Made by a program: the position numbers and the translations under genes. A stretch of DNA of 64,000 nt from assembly GCA_963729445.1 (NCBI GenBank), contig CAVSNU010000005.1:310001-374000 (forward strand). The letters are read 5' to 3'. This DNA is from JACCZH01 sp963729445. GTDB lineage: Bacteria; Chloroflexota; Chloroflexia; Thermomicrobiales; CFX8. This document shows, one piece after another, positions 16,532-26,613 of the stretch; position 1 is the first letter of the stretch; every line of letters begins with the position of its first letter. The notes beneath the pieces are model-generated. The model did no database searches and was not told the origin of the DNA. It saw nothing but the letters and a program-made list of their open reading frames with translations.

Positions 16532-17432
16532 TTGACCATCCAGACCAGTGCGCCACGCTTTGAGCCAGTAGATCCCCAGGACGCAGAAGCCTTCGTCCAC
16601 ATGCTGGCCGTCCCCAACGAGGGCATGATGTCAGGCCAGCCCACCAATTGTTACCTTCTGGGATATGTCGCTGGGGGACGGTCCGCTCACCCTGGTCGAT
16701 TGCGGCTCCGCCGGAACCCTGCCGATCTTCGAGACCGCCTTCGAAACCCTGCGCGTCGATCCGGAACGGATTACCCGCATCGTCCTCACCCACTGCCACC
16801 CGGACCATGTTGGCGGGGCACCCGAGCTGAAGGAACGCACCGGCGCACCCGTCTGGGCGCACCCGCTGGAGAAGCCTCCGATCGAGCGCTTCGCCGCGAC
16901 ACTCGAAGTCGATCACTGGATCGAAGACGGCGTGCCGATCGAGTGCGAGGGCTATAGTCTGGAGCCGATCTTCACGCCCGGACATGCACCGGGCCACGTC
17001 GCGCTGGTCGAGTCGACGTCGCGGCTACTGCTGGCCGGCGACATGATCTCAGGCTTCGGCAGTGTGGGCATCTTCCCACCGGACGGCAGCGTGTCCGCCT
17101 ATATCGAGAGCCTGCGCCGCCTCCTGGCGATCCATGACGCCGAGCCGTTCAACGCCATCTGCCCCGGTCATGGCCCGGTCATCCCCGCCGTGAGGGAAAA
17201 GATCGTCTGGTACATCGAACACCGTCTGGCGCGAGAGGAAGAGATTGCTGCGGACCTCGGTGCAGCGGGGCCCTCCACCATCGACGAGCTCCTGCCGATG
17301 GTCTATCCCGACGTCCTGCCGCACCTCACCTACGCCGCGAAGGCCACCCTCACCATGCACCTCCGCAAGCTCGCCGAGGACGGCCGGGTGGTGGTTGACG
17401 ATGAGGAACGCTACGCCCTTATTCATCCATAG
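16532..17432 (+). pseudogene. Metallo-beta-lactamase-fold hydrolase, one frameshift
   Basis: About 300 residues. It probably starts at a TTG (LTIQTSAPRFEPVDPQDAEA). The frame breaks near 16660 (CTGGGATATG appears to lack bases of CTGGGNGATATG) and resumes as MSLGDGPLTLVDCGSAG. The zinc motif THCHPDH, then the GHAPGHVAL loop and GDMISGF are those of the glyoxalase-II-like MBL fold. The C-terminus (about residues 210-300) is a winged-helix-like tail common in RNase-like or LACTB2-type proteins. Probably a cytosolic thioester or lactone hydrolase. Confidence 0.8.
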
Positions 17433-17603
17433 CTCTCGGAACCGGTTGCCGCCGCACCGGGCAGAACCAGCCGCCGCCGAAGTCCCGCCACAACACGCTG
17501 CCGCGCTGGAGGCAGAAGCGGGAAATCCCTTGTAACCTATTCCCCGTCCTCTGCGTCTACCCAAATAATGATGGCACGCTGCAGGAGTTTCGAGAGGGGC
17601 AAG

Positions 17604-18188
17604 GTGGGACTGACCGCGACCGTTGCGCCAATAATCGATGATGAGGCGGCGTTGGCGGAGCGTGCGCGGCACGATCCTCGTGCGTTTGAGGCGCTCTACC
17701 TCCGCTACCTGGACCCGGTCTATCGCTACTGCTACCGCAGGTTAGGCAGCCGTGAGGAGGCCGAGGACGCCACCAGCCAGGTTTTCATCAAAGCGTTCGC
17801 CGCGATCGCAACCCACCGCCCGGGCGCCTTCCGGAGCTGGTTGTTCACGATTGCCCATAACGTGGTGGTCGATGTCTATCGCCGTCAGCGCCCGACCCAG
17901 CCGCTTGATGCTGCCGGAGATCCACCAGACGCCGCACTGACACCCGAAGAGGCGGCTCTCAAATCCGACGAAGGCCGCGCACTGCGCGCTCTGTTCCACG
18001 AGCTGACCGAGGACCAGCGCAGTGTGATGGAGCTGCGTTTGGCAGGGCTCACCGGCGTCGAGATCGCCCAGGTGCTCGACCGCAGCCACGGTTCCGTCAA
18101 AACCATCCAGTTCCGCGCCATGACCCGTTTGCGCATCCTGCTTGGCGGTACCCAGGGAAGTAAGGAGGTGCGCCATGAATCAATCTGA
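17604..18188 (+). CDS. ECF RNA polymerase sigma factor
   Basis: About 194 residues. Region 2 is clear (DPRAFEALYLRYLDPVYRYC, then EEAEDATSQVFIKAF and FRSWLFTIAHNVVVDVYRR) and region 4 follows (LTEDQRSVMELRLAGLTGVE, then SHGSVKTIQFRAMTRLR). The frame opens at an ATG at 17568, but a GTG at 17604 preceded by GAGAGGGG is the better start. It overlaps the next gene by 14 bases; that gene encodes a membrane protein that is probably its anti-sigma partner. Confidence 0.88.
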   Translation: MGLTATVAPIIDDEAALAERARHDPRAFEALYLRYLDPVYRYCYRRLGSREEAEDATSQVFIKAFAAIATHRPGAFRSWLFTIAHNVVVDVYRRQRPTQPLDAAGDPPDAALTPEEAALKSDEGRALRALFHELTEDQRSVMELRLAGLTGVEIAQVLDRSHGSVKTIQFRAMTRLRILLGGTQGSKEVRHESI

Positions 18189-19896
18189 ACTCGATCGTAT
18201 GGAACACCTCAACCGCTATCTTGACGATGTGTCGCGTGGGATGAGCCCGGCAGCAGGCGCTAGTGATCTCGAATTCGCCCAAAGCTTCCAGCGGCTGCAG
18301 CAGCTCGACCGTACCCCTGGTCCAACGTCCGCCTTTGCCGAAAACTTGCGGCAACAGTTGGCGTCTCAAGCCGACGCGTCCGTGCAGGTTTCCCGGCGAC
18401 GCATCCCCCGGCACTGGATCCGGCGCGTCGACATCGCCTCGGCGGCCGCCCTCGCTGCCGCGATGCTCGTCATCGTGATTGTCTACAGCACCAACGAACC
18501 ACAAGGGCAAGCGTCCAACCGGGTCGCCATCACGAACGAGCCGACGCCAACCATCCTGGGCAGCGTAGGGTCTAATCCGACGCCGACCGGTCAGGCGGTC
18601 GCCGTCGTCTCACCGGAGCCATCACCAACGTCAACGTCTCCTGCTCAGGAAACCGAGGAAACGGTGATTCAGCCACCCGTTCAGGCTTCCGATTTTCCAA
18701 TCTACGCGTCGCTGGAGCAGATCGTCAATGCTGCTGATGTCGTTGTGGTGGGACAACCAACCGGCAACGTGACGCAGGAGGAATCCGGCCAGCGTCAGTC
18801 CGAATTTCTCGTGGACCAAACGCTTCGTGGACGCGTGGACGGAGAAACGATCCTGCTCAACGAGTCCACCGACCTCGTGCCAGGAGATAGCTACGTGTTG
18901 TTCCTCTCCCACTCCGCATGGAGCGATAGCGCGCCCTACTCCACCATCTGGACGAGTGCGGTTACACGGCTCAATGATGGACGCATCGTGCCATGGGAAT
19001 CGTCCGGGTCTGAATATCACGTTGCGCGAGAGTACGCGGACCGGCCATTGGAGGAACTCGCGCAAGACATCGCCGCCATCCCTGAGATTGAGCCTCGTAT
19101 CGAGCGTCTGATCGTCGAATATGACTGGACGCCGATTGGCAAAGGGCTCCTGCGGGTCGTTGAGATACCTGCCATTGAATCATTCAGCGACAGCAAGCCA
19201 CTCCGTTACAGCGACGCATCCTGGGAGATGGCGCTTGAGGCCAGCCGGCGGGTCGGGCTCGACTTCAGCCAGTTCGCCGGACAGCAGTTGCAGATCCTGC
19301 CCTATTACCTGGAGCGTAGACCAGCAGACGGCGAGCGCAACGTCCAGGCCATGCTCCTGATTTCCGAGCAGCAGATCGTCGGCGCGTGGGTCGTCGTGAG
19401 TTTGGAAGCGCAACCATTCGGGCTGGACCAGCGCGAGCAGGCACTAGGCATCCCGGTCGCCGTTCCCACGCTGGAGCCAACGTCGACATGGCCCGTTCCA
19501 AGCGGCGAAACCGTCAACCCGGCCGAGTTGTACGATCTGGCCGACGCTTCCCATCTCATATTGTGCTGGCCGTACTGTGACGAGACCGCGCAATCGGATG
19601 AGGTACGAGAACAGATCGTCGACGCACTGAGCACCGAACTGGTGGTCGAAGACATCAGCACCTATCCAACGCCGACTCCGGACTACTCGCTGGAGCAGGC
19701 CAGCGGTGACTTCGTCAACATCCTCTTCTGGGAAGACACTCCATTTCAAGGCCTGTCAACAGCGTTCGGCTACGACCGGCAAACGGGCAGAATCCTGCTC
19801 CCGTTCGACGGCGGCTGGGTTGCGGCACCGCCCGAGTTGGCGACCATTTTCGACGAGGTGGAAGTCCCTCCACCACCGTCGAAAACCAAACCGTAG
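18175..19896 (+). CDS. Membrane-anchored anti-sigma-like protein with large extracellular part
   Basis: A 573-residue protein starting MNQSELDRMEHLNRYLDDVS after a perfect AAGGAGGTG. Residues 1-80 are a cytosolic helical region as in anti-sigma factors. One membrane helix lies at about 84-103 (SAAALAAAMLVIVIVYS), then a Pro/Thr/Ser-rich linker, then an extracellular domain of unknown fold. It overlaps the ECF sigma gene, so it likely binds and inactivates that sigma until an envelope signal arrives. The outer domain has no recognised family. Confidence 0.7.
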   Translation: MNQSELDRMEHLNRYLDDVSRGMSPAAGASDLEFAQSFQRLQQLDRTPGPTSAFAENLRQQLASQADASVQVSRRRIPRHWIRRVDIASAAALAAAMLVIVIVYSTNEPQGQASNRVAITNEPTPTILGSVGSNPTPTGQAVAVVSPEPSPTSTSPAQETEETVIQPPVQASDFPIYASLEQIVNAADVVVVGQPTGNVTQEESGQRQSEFLVDQTLRGRVDGETILLNESTDLVPGDSYVLFLSHSAWSDSAPYSTIWTSAVTRLNDGRIVPWESSGSEYHVAREYADRPLEELAQDIAAIPEIEPRIERLIVEYDWTPIGKGLLRVVEIPAIESFSDSKPLRYSDASWEMALEASRRVGLDFSQFAGQQLQILPYYLERRPADGERNVQAMLLISEQQIVGAWVVVSLEAQPFGLDQREQALGIPVAVPTLEPTSTWPVPSGETVNPAELYDLADASHLILCWPYCDETAQSDEVREQIVDALSTELVVEDISTYPTPTPDYSLEQASGDFVNILFWEDTPFQGLSTAFGYDRQTGRILLPFDGGWVAAPPELATIFDEVEVPPPPSKTKP

Positions 19897-19980
19897 GCGG
19901 ATGGCCGGTCAACCCACCGTTTCGATTGTTGGACTGGAAAACGAGCTATTCGAGCCTTCTCAAGACGGTCGATTGTCGAA

Positions 19981-20002
19981 GGGGCGCAACAGATTGCGCC
20001 CC
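19981..20002. terminator. GC-rich hairpin (terminator or REP-like)
   Basis: GGGGCGCAA and TTGCGCCCC form a 9-bp stem with a 4-base loop downstream of the anti-sigma gene. There is no T-run, and the core matches the dispersed GGCGCAAT/ATTGCGCC repeat at 16291 and 47041, so it may be a repeat remnant rather than a true terminator. Confidence 0.45.
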
Positions 20003-20174
20003 TGGGGATTATGCAAAAAGTTCATCTATAGACCGCTTGTATTTCTGGAATTCTTCGATGATACTGTTCCCGGCATCAACAAATAGTGGGGTTTCGGCGG
20101 TCCACTAGATAGCGACTCATCTGTTCCGCCGCGCAGTCTGTGTCGTTAGTCTGGGCAGTCGAAGGAGCAGGACA

Positions 20175-20939
20175 TTGCAGCGTCGCTCGGGTCACCGCCT
20201 ATCCGTCGTCGTTATCGCGCTGACCGTCTGGGCAAGCGTTGCCTGTGGGTCCGACTCGGGTCAGTCGGGTGAACAATCTAACGTGACAGCCACTCCCGCG
20301 ACTGAGCAGACCGAAGTGGCCCAACCGACTGCCACCGCATCCCAACCCGACCCATCACCGACCCCGGCGACCGAACCAACCTCAACGCCAGCACCAGCTA
20401 CGACGCCAACCCCCGCGGCGACGCCGACACTCGAACCCGTTCCAACGGAAACACCCGTTGAAGCGCAGGCGGTGATTGACAGTTGCGGTGGAACGACACT
20501 CAGTTATTACCCATGGGAAACGGAAATCCCGACAAACATCGACCAATGGAACCGCATCATTAACGCTGCCAACGAGATCACCACCGCGTGGAACGGTTTC
20601 GTCGCAGCGACGGACGCAGTGCCGGATTATGACAGCGTCGTCGGGAACGAGGCGGTCATCAGCGCAGCAACGTTACTCACGAGCACGATTGAAGCTCAGT
20701 ACCCGGTCATCGCTGTAGAGGCCGATCCAGCGACGATGTTCGGTGCGCTCGCGCAGGCCGAACTGAATACGGCAGACGCGATAGTTGAACTGGCGCGGCT
20801 CACCGTTACCGCTGCAGGCGGTGATGTGAATGCCTGGAATACCTCCATTGATCAATGGAGTATCGTGAGTAGCGCGATTGATGGAGCAAGCGCAGTGCAC
20901 GATATCGCCTGCGAATACTGGATCTCCGTTGGCAGTTAG
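20175..20939 (+). CDS. Lipoprotein with Pro/Thr-rich linker
   Basis: A 254-residue protein starting at a TTG preceded by AAGGAG. It has a lipoprotein signal (RRSGHRLSVVVIALTVWASVAC, lipobox SVAC with the cysteine at about 24), an ~80-residue Pro/Thr/Ala low-complexity stalk and a C-terminal helical domain (about 130 residues) with two cysteines (DSCGG and IACEYW). The domain is not recognised. It should be anchored outside the membrane. Confidence 0.75.
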   Translation: MQRRSGHRLSVVVIALTVWASVACGSDSGQSGEQSNVTATPATEQTEVAQPTATASQPDPSPTPATEPTSTPAPATTPTPAATPTLEPVPTETPVEAQAVIDSCGGTTLSYYPWETEIPTNIDQWNRIINAANEITTAWNGFVAATDAVPDYDSVVGNEAVISAATLLTSTIEAQYPVIAVEADPATMFGALAQAELNTADAIVELARLTVTAAGGDVNAWNTSIDQWSIVSSAIDGASAVHDIACEYWISVGS

Positions 20940-20988
20940 TGTCTGACGGTGCTAACACCGCCACTATGTTGAATTCCAGTTGCCGGGG

Positions 20989-21711
20989 CTAGTCGAGCCC
21001 AAACAGCCCCGGCAAGGCCGCAACGCTCGGCAACAGATGGGTGTGCGGCGTCGGACCGAGTGTCTCAATCGAATGCGCCCCACTCAAAACGCCGATCACC
21101 CAGCCGGCACGAGCGTTGTTCGCTGCCTTGAGATCGAGGGGCGTGTCACCAACAACCGCCACCCGCGAGACATCATGCACCCCCAGATCGGTCATGGCGC
21201 GGTAGATCAGATACGGAGCCGGTCTTCCTTCTGGGGCGTCACTGCCGGAGAGCACGCAATCAAACAGCTCTCCCCAACCAAGCCGCCCCACCAGCAGATC
21301 GACCAACCCGCGATCAAACCCGCTCGTCAACGCCAGCTTGATGCCGGCCTGTCTAAGCGCGCACATCGCCGCCTCAGCGCCCTCGATCTCCCGCACCTCG
21401 CCGGTCTCATATTCCCGTCTCAGCGCCCCCTCGAACGACGCCAGCGCTCGCCCGGCAACGTCCTCCACCTCAGACTCCGGCAGGCTCCGCCCGGCCAGCT
21501 CTCGAAACACCCCCCGCTTGTTGGCTCCCCGCCGCGCTGCCAGATCTTCCTCGGTGAACGGGATGTCGAACTCGGTCAAGGCCGAACGGTAGGCAGCCAA
21601 CACCGCACCGTCATCCTTCATTACGGTGCCGGCGAAGTCGGATACGAGCAGTTCAGGCTGCACAGTTAAGATTCCTTCTACATCTAGATCATCGTGGTCG
21701 GTTGAAGTCAT
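20989..21711 (-). CDS. HAD-superfamily phosphatase, phosphonatase-like
   Basis: A 240-residue protein starting MTSTDHDDLDVEGIL. HAD motifs are clear: LLVSDFAGTVMKD (motif I, DxxGT), ALTSGFDRG (motif II) and RVAVVGDTPLDLKAANNARA (motif IV). The DFAGTV form and cap region match the phosphonatase-like/PGP branch, which hydrolyses small phosphoesters or phosphonates. A longer frame upstream to 21831 is not supported by a ribosome site. Confidence 0.82.
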   Translation of the reverse strand: MTSTDHDDLDVEGILTVQPELLVSDFAGTVMKDDGAVLAAYRSALTEFDIPFTEEDLAARRGANKRGVFRELAGRSLPESEVEDVAGRALASFEGALRREYETGEVREIEGAEAAMCALRQAGIKLALTSGFDRGLVDLLVGRLGWGELFDCVLSGSDAPEGRPAPYLIYRAMTDLGVHDVSRVAVVGDTPLDLKAANNARAGWVIGVLSGAHSIETLGPTPHTHLLPSVAALPGLFGLD

Positions 21712-21965
21712 GGTTCGATCAACATCTCCCCAACACTGTAGCAGCCCGAAGCCATGAGTGGTGGTGGAAACTTTGTTGTACGCTGCTGGATGTCCTCCGG
21801 GCAGGTTGTGATACAGTGTCGACACTATCAATTTGAGTTTGCCAATTTTTGGTGTTTCAGCATTTCGATCTAGATGCCGCCACGGACTGAACAGATACCG
21901 ATCACGTTAGAGAAACGGGGAAGGGGATTTCTAGCCTTGCGGGGTCATGATGAGAAGGGGAAGAG

Positions 21966-22178
21966 ATGAAAATCAAGCTAAAGTGGGTGGTATTCGGCAT
22001 TCTCACGTGGTTAGTGGTAGGTGCCGTGGCAGAGGTTGTTTTGGGTGTATCGTCATTTTCCGGCCTGATCGGCGCGATCGCTGGTGTGGTTGTCGGTATT
22101 CTGGGATATAAGAACGACAGGGATACTCAGTCGAGCGAAGCCACTGCAATTAGACCGTCCGATGAAGGTGACCTGTAA
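21966..22178 (+). CDS. Small membrane protein
   Basis: A 70-residue protein with two hydrophobic helices (WVVFGILTWLVVGAVAEVVL and GLIGAIAGVVVGILGY) and a polar acidic tail. AAGGGGAAGAG precedes the ATG. No family recognised. The gene starts 57 bases before the next gene on the same strand. Confidence 0.6.
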   Translation: MKIKLKWVVFGILTWLVVGAVAEVVLGVSSFSGLIGAIAGVVVGILGYKNDRDTQSSEATAIRPSDEGDL

Positions 22179-22235
22179 GTACACCAAACCAGGGTACATC
22201 AAGCACTTAACCGGCATGAGGCGAAGGAAATCGCA

Positions 22236-22910
22236 GTGGGAATTCTTGACAGGCTCGGAGGAGTAAACGACTCGACTATCATGTCAGAGGCAAATATCAT
22301 CTTTCATCAAGGACAAGAGATTCGTGTAGTTTGGAGTGACCACCAGCTTTCTGAACCAGCCCAGAAGATCGGTTTTGCCTACTTTGATCCTAGTCGAATA
22401 TATATGTTTGATCACATTTACCTCGCCATCCTTTTCAACGGCACCGTTTTACGAGGCCTAAAGTCCCATCCTGAGGACCAAAGCTACACTTTCCGTGTGG
22501 CAAGCACCTTAGCTGATCAGATGCACTCACACGGGACACAGGCCCAGATGCTTCAGAATGAGCATCTAATCACATCTTCTTCAGCGCCAGTCACCGATCA
22601 CTTCCGAACGGTACTCTACCGAGGTAGGAGCGGTAACCTAATGAACCGGGACTATACCGTGAAGTCAACCGACGAAGGCGGATTTAGCGCAATGCTCTTC
22701 CTATTGTTCTCTGTCGGTCGAGCCTGCTCCGACCAAGAAGCCATGTTCTTCGCCGACTGCCTCGAAGCTACTAACTCCTATTATCTCCAGAACTCGCCCA
22801 ATGCAATGGCATCAGAAGTGGGTGCCACGGTTGCGGGGATTGCTGGTGCTGTCAGCAAGGCAGCACAACGTTTCGGGGATGCATTGGGGATTGAGGTACC
22901 AAAATTCTAG
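22236..22910 (+). CDS. Hypothetical protein
   Basis: A 224-residue protein starting at GTG with GAAGGA before it (MGILDRLGGVNDSTIMSEAN). It is mixed alpha/beta, and the C-terminus (VGATVAGIAGAVSKAAQRFG) is glycine/alanine-rich and amphipathic. Base composition is less GC-rich than its neighbours, which together with the small membrane gene upstream hints at acquired DNA. No family is recognised. Confidence 0.55.
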   Translation: MGILDRLGGVNDSTIMSEANIIFHQGQEIRVVWSDHQLSEPAQKIGFAYFDPSRIYMFDHIYLAILFNGTVLRGLKSHPEDQSYTFRVASTLADQMHSHGTQAQMLQNEHLITSSSAPVTDHFRTVLYRGRSGNLMNRDYTVKSTDEGGFSAMLFLLFSVGRACSDQEAMFFADCLEATNSYYLQNSPNAMASEVGATVAGIAGAVSKAAQRFGDALGIEVPKF

Positions 22911-22961
22911 CAACCCGCGAAAGATCGGACAGAGTATTATCTGGTTATCGTGAGGCGCGGC

Positions 22962-23348
22962 TTAGCCTGCAACAACAAACGTCCGCGCGGCGGCGAGGGC
23001 TTCCTTTAGCTGGCCGTCGTGGATGGCCTCAGCCGGAGAAGTGTCCCCGAGTTGAGGATTCAAGCCGATAAACCACGCACGTACAGTCTGCGGCGAATCG
23101 TGTTCGAGCAACAGCAAGGCAATTTCATACGCTGTGCGCAGCCGTTGTTCCGTGAATGGATCGCGGATCTCGGTTATCTCGCCACTTGCCCAACGGGAAA
23201 CCGTCTTGCCCTCTTTTACCCCAGCGATAACCGCCGTAAGCCGGCGTGACAGAAGCTCCTGGAGCTGACCGGCAACTTCGCTGACCGGTGCGCTCACTGC
23301 TTGTCGATGGACCTGTTGTAGAGCCGTCGCAACATTCTGAGCTGTCAT
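22962..23348 (-). CDS. Xre/MbcA-ParS-type antitoxin-like protein
   Basis: A 128-residue protein starting MTAQNVATALQQVHRQAVSA. A helix-turn-helix-like segment (RRLTAVIAGVKEGKTVSRWA) is followed by a C-terminal module (IGLNPQLGDTSPAEAIHDG then AAARTFV) resembling the MbcA/ParS toxin-binding domain of RES-Xre antitoxins. No RES toxin is next to it in the window, so it may be orphan. The family call is moderate. Confidence 0.55.
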   Translation of the reverse strand: MTAQNVATALQQVHRQAVSAPVSEVAGQLQELLSRRLTAVIAGVKEGKTVSRWASGEITEIRDPFTEQRLRTAYEIALLLLEHDSPQTVRAWFIGLNPQLGDTSPAEAIHDGQLKEALAAARTFVVAG

Positions 23349-23502
23349 ATCTGCATCCCTACTAGCACGCCATCGTGACCCTCAGATGACCCATGTATGT
23401 CCAGATTATCTATGACGGACAGCGCACTGTCAAGACACCCTCGGCAGCTCCGCTGAGGGTGTTTCCAGAGCGAGCTCTTCTCTTAGCCGAGACGACGTGC
23501 CG

Positions 23503-25111
23503 CTACCCCACCGTCCGGAACTCGACCCCCGGGTTGTTCTCGATGCAGTACTGGACCTGCCATTCCGATGAGAACAGGGCGACGATGTGGTCGTCGCCGT
23601 CGCGGGCGCGGAGGACGGTGTTGGAGGGCCAGGTGATCTTGGACAGGACCTCGTCGCCGCCGACGACCCAGCGGGCGTGGGTGTAGGGCAGGCGGTCGAT
23701 GGCGGTCTCGACGCCGTACTCGGACTGCATCCGGGCCTGGACGACCTCGAATTGCAGCTCGCCGACGGCGGCCAGGACCGGGTCGGTGTGGTGCGAGTTG
23801 AACGGATAGAGCACCTGGATCGCGCCCTCTTCCTCAAGCTGGCCCAGCGCCTTGTGGAACTGCTTGTACTTGGTGACGTTCAGGTTACGGACACTGGCGA
23901 AATGCTCCGGCTGGAAACGCGGGATGGCCTCGAAATTCGACCGGCCCATCCACACTGATCGTGTCACCAATGATGAACGCGCCGGGGTTGATCAACCCGA
24001 CAACATCGCCGGGGAAACCCTCTTCGATCGTCTCACGCTCGCGCCCGAAGAAGCGCACCGGGCGGGTCAGGCGCAGCTGCTTGCCTGAGCGCTGGTGGTT
24101 GACGGCCATGTCCTTCTCGAACTTGCCCGAGCAGATGCGCAGGAACGCGATGCGGTCGCGGTGCTGCGGGTCCATGTTGGCCTGGATCTTGAAGATGAAT
24201 CCGGAGAACGGCGCGTCAACGTCGACCTCGCCATCCTTGCTGCCGCGTGGGCCGGGCGGCGGCGCGAGATCCAGCAACGCCTGCAGGAACGTCTCGACAC
24301 CAAAGTTATTGAGTGCGCTGCCGAAAAAGACCGGCGTAACATCGCCCATCAGGAACCGCTCGCGGTCAAAGGTCGTGCCGGCACCTGAGATCAGGTCGAC
24401 GTCCTCACGCAACTGGTTGGCGGCTTTCTCGCCCAGGACATCGGTCAGCTTCGGGTCGTCGATGCTGCTGACCTCCACCGGCGCGCGGCGCGCGCCGTGC
24501 TCGGTGCGGCTGAAGCGCAGCACCTGCTGGTGTTGCAGATCGTAGACGCCCTGAAAATCGACGCCGTCACCGATCGGCCAGTTCATCGGCGCGGCTTCAA
24601 TCTGCAGCACCTGCTCGATCTCGTCCAGCAGCTCCAGCGGGTAGTAGCCGGGCTGGTCGAGCTTGTTGATAAAGGTCAGGATCGGGATGTTCCGCATGCG
24701 GCAGACGTCGAACAGCTTCTTGGTCTGCGGCTCGATACCCTTGGCGGCGTCCAGCACCATGATCGCGCTATCGACGGCCATCAGCGTGCGGTAAGTATCT
24801 TCACTGAAGTCCTGGTGACCGGGGGTATCGAGCAGGTTCAGCCGGCAGCCCTCGTAATCGAACTGCAGTGAGGTCGACGTGATCGAGATGCCGCGCGACT
24901 GCTCCATCTCCATCCAGTCGGAGGTGGCGTGGCGCTGATTCTTGCGGCCGCGCACCGATCCGGCCAGCTCAACCGCGCCGGAATAGAGCAGCAGCTTCTC
25001 GGTCAGGGTCGTCTTGCCGGCGTCCGGGTGCGAGATAATGGCGAAGGTGCGCCGGCGGGCTACTTCATCGCGCAGCGTGTCAATGGAATTGCGTTCAGCA
25101 ATCTGGCTCAT
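23503..25111 (-). pseudogene. prfC: Peptide chain release factor 3, one frameshift
   Basis: About 536 codons. The G domain is intact (ISHPDAGKTTLTEKLLLYSG, RGISITSTSLQF, DTPGHQDFSEDTYRT, INKLDQPG), followed by domain II (FIFKIQANMDPQHRDRIAF). The frame breaks near 23946, where an extra T in GAATTTCGAG disrupts VEFEAIPRFQPEHFASVRNL; the C-terminal domain continues in another frame to TAG at 23503. RF3 recycles RF1/RF2 from the ribosome with GTP. Both sides of the break are fully conserved, so an assembly indel is at least as likely as a dead gene. Confidence 0.9.
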
Positions 25112-25152
25112 GGGTATTCCCTCTTCAATGGATAGACGCGCGATGACCTGGT

Positions 25153-26415
25153 CTACGCGTAAGCAGGCTCGGGTCGAGCGAAGGCCATAATGACCATCGC
25201 CATAATCGGTAGACTCGCCATCAACGTCAATCCAAGGGTGTACCCTCCGGCATATTGCTGTAGTGCGGCGAGCGGCAGCGGGCTAATTGCGGCACTGGTA
25301 ATTGTAACCATCATTGCCGACCCTTGAACTTTACCAAGTCCATGTCTTCCATAATAGTGCGCCCAGATCACCCCGGCGAGAACGGCCTGGATTCCGCCCG
25401 AGATACCCAGGATCGACGCATAGAGGGTTGCGAGCAACGGGTTGGTGACGATGTGGATCGTCAGGGTACCGGCCAGCAGAATGCCCATGTTGATGATGAA
25501 GAGTCTCTTCGGGCCGATGCGGTCAACAATAAAGCCCGACATCGCGCCCGAGATCGCCGAGGCGATCGCGTACGGCACGAAGACGCTGGCGGAGACCGCC
25601 GCGCTCACACCACGTTCCTCAAAGATCGAGACCTGGTGAAAGATCAGGGCGGTCACGACAAACGACGGCACGGCCAGCGGAATCGCCAGCATCCAGAACA
25701 TCGTGGTGGTAAATACCTTGCGCGGCTGGTCGGCGACGCCTGTCTGCCGCGCCACCGTTTCCTCCAGTGGAGGCTCGGTCGCACCATCCGGATGCATGCC
25801 CATGTCCTCCGGCCGGTTGCGGACAATGAAGACGGCGGACGGAATAATCAGCGCCCAGACGATGATGCCGAGCACCACGTACGCTCCGCGCCACCCGATG
25901 CTGTCAATGAGATAACGCGACAACGGCGGCAACAGGGCGTTCGACGCCGCGAAGCCGAGTCCGACAATAGCCATCGCCCGGCCACGGTAGCGCACAAACC
26001 ACTGCGCGGCCAGCAGCGTCGCGTTGACCGGCATGGAGCCCTGGCCAAGCGCCCGTAGCGCGGCAAAGGCGATGAAGAACGCGATCGGCCCGCTTGCCGC
26101 CGCCATACCGAAACAGGCCAACCCCAGCCCGAACGCCACCAGCCCAACGACAAGCCTGGGGCCATAGCGGTCGGCCATCCGGCTCACCATCATCACCATC
26201 ACTGCACTGATGCCGGTACCGATCGCGTAGAGCGCCGAGATATTGGTCCGTGAAATGCCGGTGTCGGCAATCAACGAGTCGATAAACACCGAGAAGACGT
26301 ACGACTGGCCCGGTCCCGACGAGAACGCGATCAACGTGCCGACCGCGACCACCGCCCAACCATAGAACGGCAGCTTTAGTCCCAGCACGTGGGTTCGCTT
26401 CTGCGTCTCTTCCAT
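25153..26415 (-). CDS. MFS transporter (oxalate/formate antiporter-like group)
   Basis: A 420-residue protein starting MEETQKRTHVLGLKLPFYGW with 12 predicted membrane helices. Signature loops are MADRYGPRLVVG (between helices 2 and 3) and FIVDRIGPKRLFIINMG (8 and 9). The overall pattern (FYGWAVVAVGTLIAF and QSYVFSVFIDSL) fits the monocarboxylate/oxalate-formate type MFS group. Substrate unknown. A GTG start six codons upstream is possible. Confidence 0.85.
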   Translation of the reverse strand: MEETQKRTHVLGLKLPFYGWAVVAVGTLIAFSSGPGQSYVFSVFIDSLIADTGISRTNISALYAIGTGISAVMVMMVSRMADRYGPRLVVGLVAFGLGLACFGMAAASGPIAFFIAFAALRALGQGSMPVNATLLAAQWFVRYRGRAMAIVGLGFAASNALLPPLSRYLIDSIGWRGAYVVLGIIVWALIIPSAVFIVRNRPEDMGMHPDGATEPPLEETVARQTGVADQPRKVFTTTMFWMLAIPLAVPSFVVTALIFHQVSIFEERGVSAAVSASVFVPYAIASAISGAMSGFIVDRIGPKRLFIINMGILLAGTLTIHIVTNPLLATLYASILGISGGIQAVLAGVIWAHYYGRHGLGKVQGSAMMVTITSAAISPLPLAALQQYAGGYTLGLTLMASLPIMAMVIMAFARPEPAYA

Positions 26416-26440
26416 GTGTGGAATGCGCCTCACCCTTCCT

Positions 26441-26461
26441 CAACGCTCAGACCGAGCGTTG
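26441..26461. promoter_or_regulatory. Inverted repeat upstream of the MFS gene
   Basis: CAACGCTC and GAGCGTTG at 26441-26461 form an 8-bp inverted repeat with a 5-base spacer, 25 bases upstream of the MFS start codon. It may be an operator for that gene or a leader hairpin. There is no T-run. Confidence 0.4.
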
Positions 26462-26613
26462 AGCGTGTTACTGACTCCGTTGCACTGTTCGGGGATCTCG
26501 GAATGCTCGCCCGGCCCATTCTATACCGATACGTCCCCGGTTCACGGCTGCTGGCTACGGCTCATCACGTACTATGGAAATATCCGCCACCCTGAGGAAA
26601 GGATAGTGATGGT

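Noticed and set aside
23503..25111. Programmed frameshift in prfC
   Set aside because: Known programmed frameshifting is in prfB near codon 25, with a stop and an SD-like element; here the break is mid-gene with a simple extra T.
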